Assembly: GCA_027349615.1 (NCBI GenBank)
Contig: DAIEML010000013.1
Coordinates: 1 to 18,766, forward strand
DNA: 18,766 bases
Direction: 5' to 3'
DNA from: Ignavibacteriales bacterium
GTDB taxonomy: Bacteria; Bacteroidota; Ignavibacteria; Ignavibacteriales; Ignavibacteriaceae
Position 1 is the stretch's first letter. The number at the start of each line of letters is the position of its first letter. The notes beneath the pieces are model-generated. The model was not told where the DNA came from. It searched no databases and saw nothing but the letters and a program-made list of their open reading frames with translations. Shown piece after piece: positions 15,506-18,766 of this stretch. The position numbers and the translations under genes were made by a program.

Positions 15506-16131
15506 TAGAAAATAAAAATCAGAACGATATAAAAATTTATTTTATCTTTAAAAGAATATTTGATGTTCTTGTTTCTTCATTATTGTTGATTTTATTAAGT
15601 CCGGCTTTTCTTATTATTACAATCTTAATCTTTGTTACCTCAGGTTCCCCAATTTTCTTTTATCAGGAAAGAGTTGGTAAGAATTGGAAATCATTTAAGA
15701 TTTTAAAATTTCGGACAATGATCTCAAATGCTGATAAAATCGGCCCCGGGATAACTTCTTCTGATGATAATAGAATTACGCCAATCGGGAAAATATTAAG
15801 AAAATTAAAATTAGATGAGCTGCCTCAGCTAATAAATGTTATTCATGGTGATATGAGCTTGATTGGGCCACGTCCGGAATTGCCAAAGTATGTTAACTAT
15901 TTTAAGAATGATTACTCTTCAATTCTAAATATAAAACCAGGCATTACAGATTACGCTTCAATTAAATTTATTAATGAAGAAAGTTTAATTTCGAGTGAAG
16001 ACAGAGAATTTATTTATCTAAATAAAATTCTTCCTTCAAAAATTATTTTGTACAAAAAATATCTTAATGAAATTAGTTTCTTAACAGACTTAAAAATTTT
16101 ATTTTTCACTTTAAAGGGGTTAGTTTCATGA
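15502..16131 (+). CDS. Initiating phosphoglycosyl transferase (bacterial sugar transferase, PglC/WcaJ catalytic domain)
   Basis: A 209-residue monotopic phosphoglycosyl transferase of the short PglC size class, lacking the extra N-terminal membrane domain of WcaJ/WbaP. It moves a sugar phosphate from a UDP-sugar to undecaprenyl phosphate, the first membrane step of repeat-unit assembly. One sees FKRIFDVLVSSLLLILLSPAF (the re-entrant membrane helix, about 16-36, with the conserved Pro), FFYQERVGK, ILKFRTM (67-73), LRKLKLDELPQL with the catalytic Asp105-Glu106 pair, GDMSLIGPRPE (116-126) and KPGITDYASIKF. All key residues are intact. The ATG overlaps the aminotransferase stop (ATGA), and its own stop overlaps the dehydratase ATG in the same way, so the three proteins are translationally coupled. 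Confidence 0.95.
   Translation: MIENKNQNDIKIYFIFKRIFDVLVSSLLLILLSPAFLIITILIFVTSGSPIFFYQERVGKNWKSFKILKFRTMISNADKIGPGITSSDDNRITPIGKILRKLKLDELPQLINVIHGDMSLIGPRPELPKYVNYFKNDYSSILNIKPGITDYASIKFINEESLISSEDREFIYLNKILPSKIILYKKYLNEISFLTDLKILFFTLKGLVS
16113..16119 (+). promoter_or_regulatory. Shine-Dalgarno for the dehydratase
   Basis: AAAGGGG lies eight bases before ATG 16128, inside the end of the phosphoglycosyl transferase gene. It supports this start over internal ATGs. Confidence 0.55.
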
Positions 16132-18068
16132 GTAATTATGATTCGAACTTTACATCATCTAACTTAATGCGAAAATTATTGTTCATCTTTTTTGATTTAA
16201 TCTCATTTACTGCTTCAATTATTTTAGCTTTCGTTATTAAAGATGATTCAGCTTATTTATTTTTTAGCAGCAGTTCTGTTGTTGCTATACTTGCAGTATT
16301 TATTGTTATCAAGCTTTCGATTTTCTTCTTCTTCAAGCTTTATGATATTTCTTGGAGATATGTATCGCTTCACGATTTGGCTAACATCAGCAAGGCTTGT
16401 TTAATCAGCAATGGAGTTTTGTTTATTATAATTTATGGTTTTAATATTCATATCTTTTCAGGCTTTCCAAAAATTGTTTTGCTCATCGATTTAATTTTTA
16501 CTTTTCTTCTTTCTTCCGGATTTAAAATTTCTAAAAGAATGTATCTAGAAGTGATGAGGCAAAGTATTGGCAATTCTGATTTGAAAAAAACTTTAATAAT
16601 CGGCGCCGGTAGCAGTGGTGAACAATTACTTAGAGATATTCATAGAAGTCACCCTAGAAAAATTTTCCCTGTTGGTTTTGTTGATGACGATTTATCTAAG
16701 CAAAATTTATACTATCAAGGAATTAAAGTTTTAGGAAGAACAGATCAGCTTGCGGAAATTATTAAGAAATATAACATCGATACTGTGCTGATTTCCGTCC
16801 TAACTGCCGATAGAAATTTTCACCGAAGAATTTTAAATATCGCTAGAACATCCGGAGTGAAAGATGTAAAAGTTGTTTCTTCAATTAATGATGTCTCCAA
16901 CTCTATCAAAATAGGAATCAATGATGTTAGAGACATTGATGTTTGCGATTTAATCGGACGACAGGCAGTTTCTATAAATACAAAGGTAATCAGCGGTTAT
17001 TTAAAGGATAAGAAAGTATTAATTTCCGGAGCTGCCGGCTCAATCGGTAGTGAAATTTCCAGGCAAGTTGCTTTCTATGAACCAGAACAAATTGCTATTG
17101 TGGATATAAATGAAAGCGATCTCGCCGATCTCGAATTACAGCTTAAAAGAACGTTCCCTTCAACAGAAATTAAAATGTTTTTATGCGACATCTCAAATAA
17201 ATTAAAAGTTGAAAGAATGTTTGATGAATTCAGGCCGGAAGTTGTATTTCATGCTGCGGCTTATAAGCATGTTCCGGTGATGGAAAAATTTCCTGAAGAA
17301 GCTGTAAGGGTTAATATTATCGGCACACACATCTTATCATCCATTTCTACAAAGTACGGTGTTGAAAATTTCATTTTAATCTCAACTGATAAAGCTGTTA
17401 ATCCCGCAAGCATTATGGGCGCATCAAAAAGGATTGCAGAAAATATTGTTACCGGAATTGGAAAGGGAAGTAATTCTCGTTTTGTTGCTGTTCGCTTTGG
17501 AAATGTTATTGGAAGCCGTGGAAGCGCTTTACCGATTTTTATTGATCAACTAAAAAATGGCGGACCTTTAACAATTACTCATCCTGAAATGAAACGCTAT
17601 TTTATGACCATTCCGGAAGCTGTTGCTCTTGTACTTCAAGCTGCTGCTACTGGAAAGAATGGTGATGTTTTTATTTTAGATATGGGCGAGCCGATTAAGA
17701 TTGTTGATTTGGCAACCGAATTAATTCTTTTGAATAATTTAATTCCTGGTAAAGATATTAAAATTGAATATACCGGAATTAGAGAAGGTGAAAAACTTTT
17801 TGAAGAAGTTTTAACTGCCGAAGAAGGTGTAATTAAAACTTCGCATGAAAAAATATTTAAATCCCGTTTGGTTTATATGCATAATGAAGAATCGATAAAT
17901 GCCATGGTTAAAGAGTTTACTGATATGATGAGTTATTCCACTAAAGATGATTGGATTGCAATATTTAAATATTATGTGCCGACTTTTAATCCGACTTCAA
18001 GTTTAGACCAATTCGATACTGAAACCGGAAGCGGAATTTTGCCTCTTCAAGCTAATTCGAAAATCTAA
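16128..18068 (+). CDS. Membrane-bound nucleotide-sugar 4,6-dehydratase (PglF/WbpM/CapD type)
   Basis: A 646-residue, full-length polysaccharide-biosynthesis dehydratase. The N-terminus has four membrane segments (about 15-37, 48-70, 92-110, 114-132). A Rossmann-like domain follows, starting TLIIGAGSSGEQLLRDI (155-171), and then the catalytic SDR domain with KVLISGAAGSIGSEISRQ (296-313), FHAAAYKHVPVME (374-386) and LISTDKAVNP (417-426). Catalytic residues Thr420, Asp421 and Lys422 are present, with Met430 in place of the classical SDR Tyr and Lys434 (MGASK), exactly as in PglF/WbpM. It removes water from a UDP-HexNAc, most likely UDP-GlcNAc, to give the 4-keto-6-deoxy sugar at the cytoplasmic face. 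The neighbouring aminotransferase and phosphoglycosyl transferase fit as the next steps. The tail past 625 is Gly/Ser-rich and probably disordered. Confidence 0.94.
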   Translation: MSNYDSNFTSSNLMRKLLFIFFDLISFTASIILAFVIKDDSAYLFFSSSSVVAILAVFIVIKLSIFFFFKLYDISWRYVSLHDLANISKACLISNGVLFIIIYGFNIHIFSGFPKIVLLIDLIFTFLLSSGFKISKRMYLEVMRQSIGNSDLKKTLIIGAGSSGEQLLRDIHRSHPRKIFPVGFVDDDLSKQNLYYQGIKVLGRTDQLAEIIKKYNIDTVLISVLTADRNFHRRILNIARTSGVKDVKVVSSINDVSNSIKIGINDVRDIDVCDLIGRQAVSINTKVISGYLKDKKVLISGAAGSIGSEISRQVAFYEPEQIAIVDINESDLADLELQLKRTFPSTEIKMFLCDISNKLKVERMFDEFRPEVVFHAAAYKHVPVMEKFPEEAVRVNIIGTHILSSISTKYGVENFILISTDKAVNPASIMGASKRIAENIVTGIGKGSNSRFVAVRFGNVIGSRGSALPIFIDQLKNGGPLTITHPEMKRYFMTIPEAVALVLQAAATGKNGDVFILDMGEPIKIVDLATELILLNNLIPGKDIKIEYTGIREGEKLFEEVLTAEEGVIKTSHEKIFKSRLVYMHNEESINAMVKEFTDMMSYSTKDDWIAIFKYYVPTFNPTSSLDQFDTETGSGILPLQANSKI

Positions 18069-18078
18069 TTTAGATTTT
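18060..18078 (+). terminator. Weak hairpin over the dehydratase stop codon, possible terminator
   Basis: AAAATCTAA (18060-18068) and TTAGATTTT (18070-18078) are exact reverse complements around one base; folded, this is about an 8-bp stem with a 3-base loop ending in TTTT. It includes the TAA stop. The stem has a single G-C pair, so it would terminate weakly if at all. Confidence 0.28.
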
Positions 18079-18145
18079 AAATGTAAAATGAATGCATAAA
18101 TAAACCGGCGAAAGTTTACTAATCATTAATTATCTTGCTTTGCGG

Positions 18146-18766
18146 ATGAAACTCATTCCAATGAAATTGAAACCTTTTATTATGATTATCGTTTTAGTAA
18201 ACGCAGGGATTATTTTCCCTCAAGTTGAGAATATTCCCGCCGATCATCCGGTTTATTCATTCCTAAAAGAAATGCAGGTAAAAGGTATTCTGAAAAATTA
18301 TAGTGATGTTGTTCTGCCGCTCTCTAGGAAGCAGGTTATTAACGATTTAAAACAAATCGAAAATAATTTTGGAAAGTTAGATGAAACTGATAAAGAATTT
18401 TTAATTCGGATGGAAGAAAAAATCTGCGTAAGTTTTAAAAATAGGAAAAATTATGTGAACATTTTTGAAAACTTTCCGCAAAGTTTTGAACAAAATATAA
18501 TTTCAAATTCTCAAAAGCATTTATACAGTTATGGCGATTCCTTAGTTTCTTTTTTTATTGATCCGGTATTGGAAGGTAAATATATTTACTCAAGTTTGTA
18601 TAATAATAACAGTTCTTTGCTAAACTTCGGTGGAACTATCAGGGGAAGTTATAATAATTGGCTTGGCTTTTATTTGCAAGGTACAAACGGAAACGAATTC
18701 GGAAGTAGAAATGTTGCCGAATTAGATAAACGTGTTGAGCAAAGTTATACTTTTAATCAAACTAAA
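18146..18766 (+). CDS. Wzi-like capsule assembly outer-membrane protein, N-terminal part (cut by right window edge)
   Basis: The reading frame stays open for 207 codons to the end of the window, so this is a partial gene. From ATG 18146 (or the in-frame ATG 18161, which gives the cleaner start MKLKPF) there is a signal peptide with core FIMIIVLVNAGIIF. The mature N-terminus carries DHPVYSFLKEMQVKGIL, then VLPLSRKQVINDL. This 'HPVY-x-FL' and 'PLSR' pattern is the usual opening of Wzi-like capsule-assembly barrels in Bacteroidota and relatives. Later comes alternating aromatic and small-residue sequence (FGGTIRGSYNNWLGFYLQGTNGNEF) that suggests beta-barrel strands. It lies 77 bases after the dehydratase in the same direction. 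A surface role in anchoring or organising the exported polymer is inferred from family and context. The C-terminal barrel is not visible. Confidence 0.72.
   Translation, partial: MKLIPMKLKPFIMIIVLVNAGIIFPQVENIPADHPVYSFLKEMQVKGILKNYSDVVLPLSRKQVINDLKQIENNFGKLDETDKEFLIRMEEKICVSFKNRKNYVNIFENFPQSFEQNIISNSQKHLYSYGDSLVSFFIDPVLEGKYIYSSLYNNNSSLLNFGGTIRGSYNNWLGFYLQGTNGNEFGSRNVAELDKRVEQSYTFNQTK

Noticed and set aside
1..18766. CRISPR array, tRNA, rRNA, insertion sequence or phage genes
   Set aside because: No regularly spaced direct repeats, no cloverleaf-like sequence and no transposase or integrase motif were seen on either strand. All sizeable reading frames are accounted for by envelope, repair or polysaccharide genes.

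Overview
The window is AT-rich (roughly a third or less G+C by eye) and almost fully coding. It looks chromosomal, from a member of the Bacteroidota/Chlorobiota/Ignavibacteriota assemblage. The reasons are the low G+C, the stand-alone ftsX with no adjacent ftsE, the SLBB exporter with a Bacteroidota-style signal peptide, and a Wzi-like protein. This assignment is an inference from gene style; there is no rRNA here to confirm it. TTG start codons are unusually common, and several are backed by AAGGA-type ribosome binding sites.

Left part (1-4134), housekeeping. On the minus strand, a divergent SAICAR-synthetase-like protein and the start of phosphatidylserine decarboxylase (psd, cut by the left edge) form a tight two-gene unit behind a good sigma70-type promoter. 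On the plus strand follow ybaB/ebfC and recR (recombinational repair), two unrecognised lipoproteins that may be NTF2-like, and ftsX (cell-division ABC-transporter-like membrane subunit).

Middle and right part (4179-18766), a surface polysaccharide (capsule, exopolysaccharide or O-antigen-like) locus, all on the plus strand. In order it encodes a four-SLBB outer-membrane export protein, a Wzz/GNVR chain-length protein without a kinase domain, a UDP-glucuronate decarboxylase (UDP-xylose synthase), a MurJ/MviN-type flippase, a GT9 glycosyltransferase, a Wzy/WaaL-family polymerase or ligase, a GT4 and an ExoA-like GT2 glycosyltransferase. After a 133-bp gap comes a translationally coupled trio: DegT/ArnB/PglE-type aminotransferase, PglC/WcaJ-type phosphoglycosyl transferase and PglF/WbpM-type nucleotide-sugar 4,6-dehydratase. 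Last, running off the right edge, is a Wzi-like capsule-assembly outer-membrane protein.

Working model (inference). The dehydratase and aminotransferase make a UDP-4-amino-4,6-dideoxy sugar, which the phosphoglycosyl transferase loads on undecaprenyl phosphate. The glycosyltransferases extend it, possibly using UDP-xylose. The MurJ-like protein flips it, the Wzy-like protein polymerises or ligates it, Wzz sets chain length, the SLBB protein exports it and the Wzi-like protein organises it at the surface. No acetyltransferase, tyrosine autokinase or classical Wzx is present in the window. No stretch longer than about 140 bp lacks a gene, and I see no tRNA, rRNA, CRISPR array or insertion sequence.
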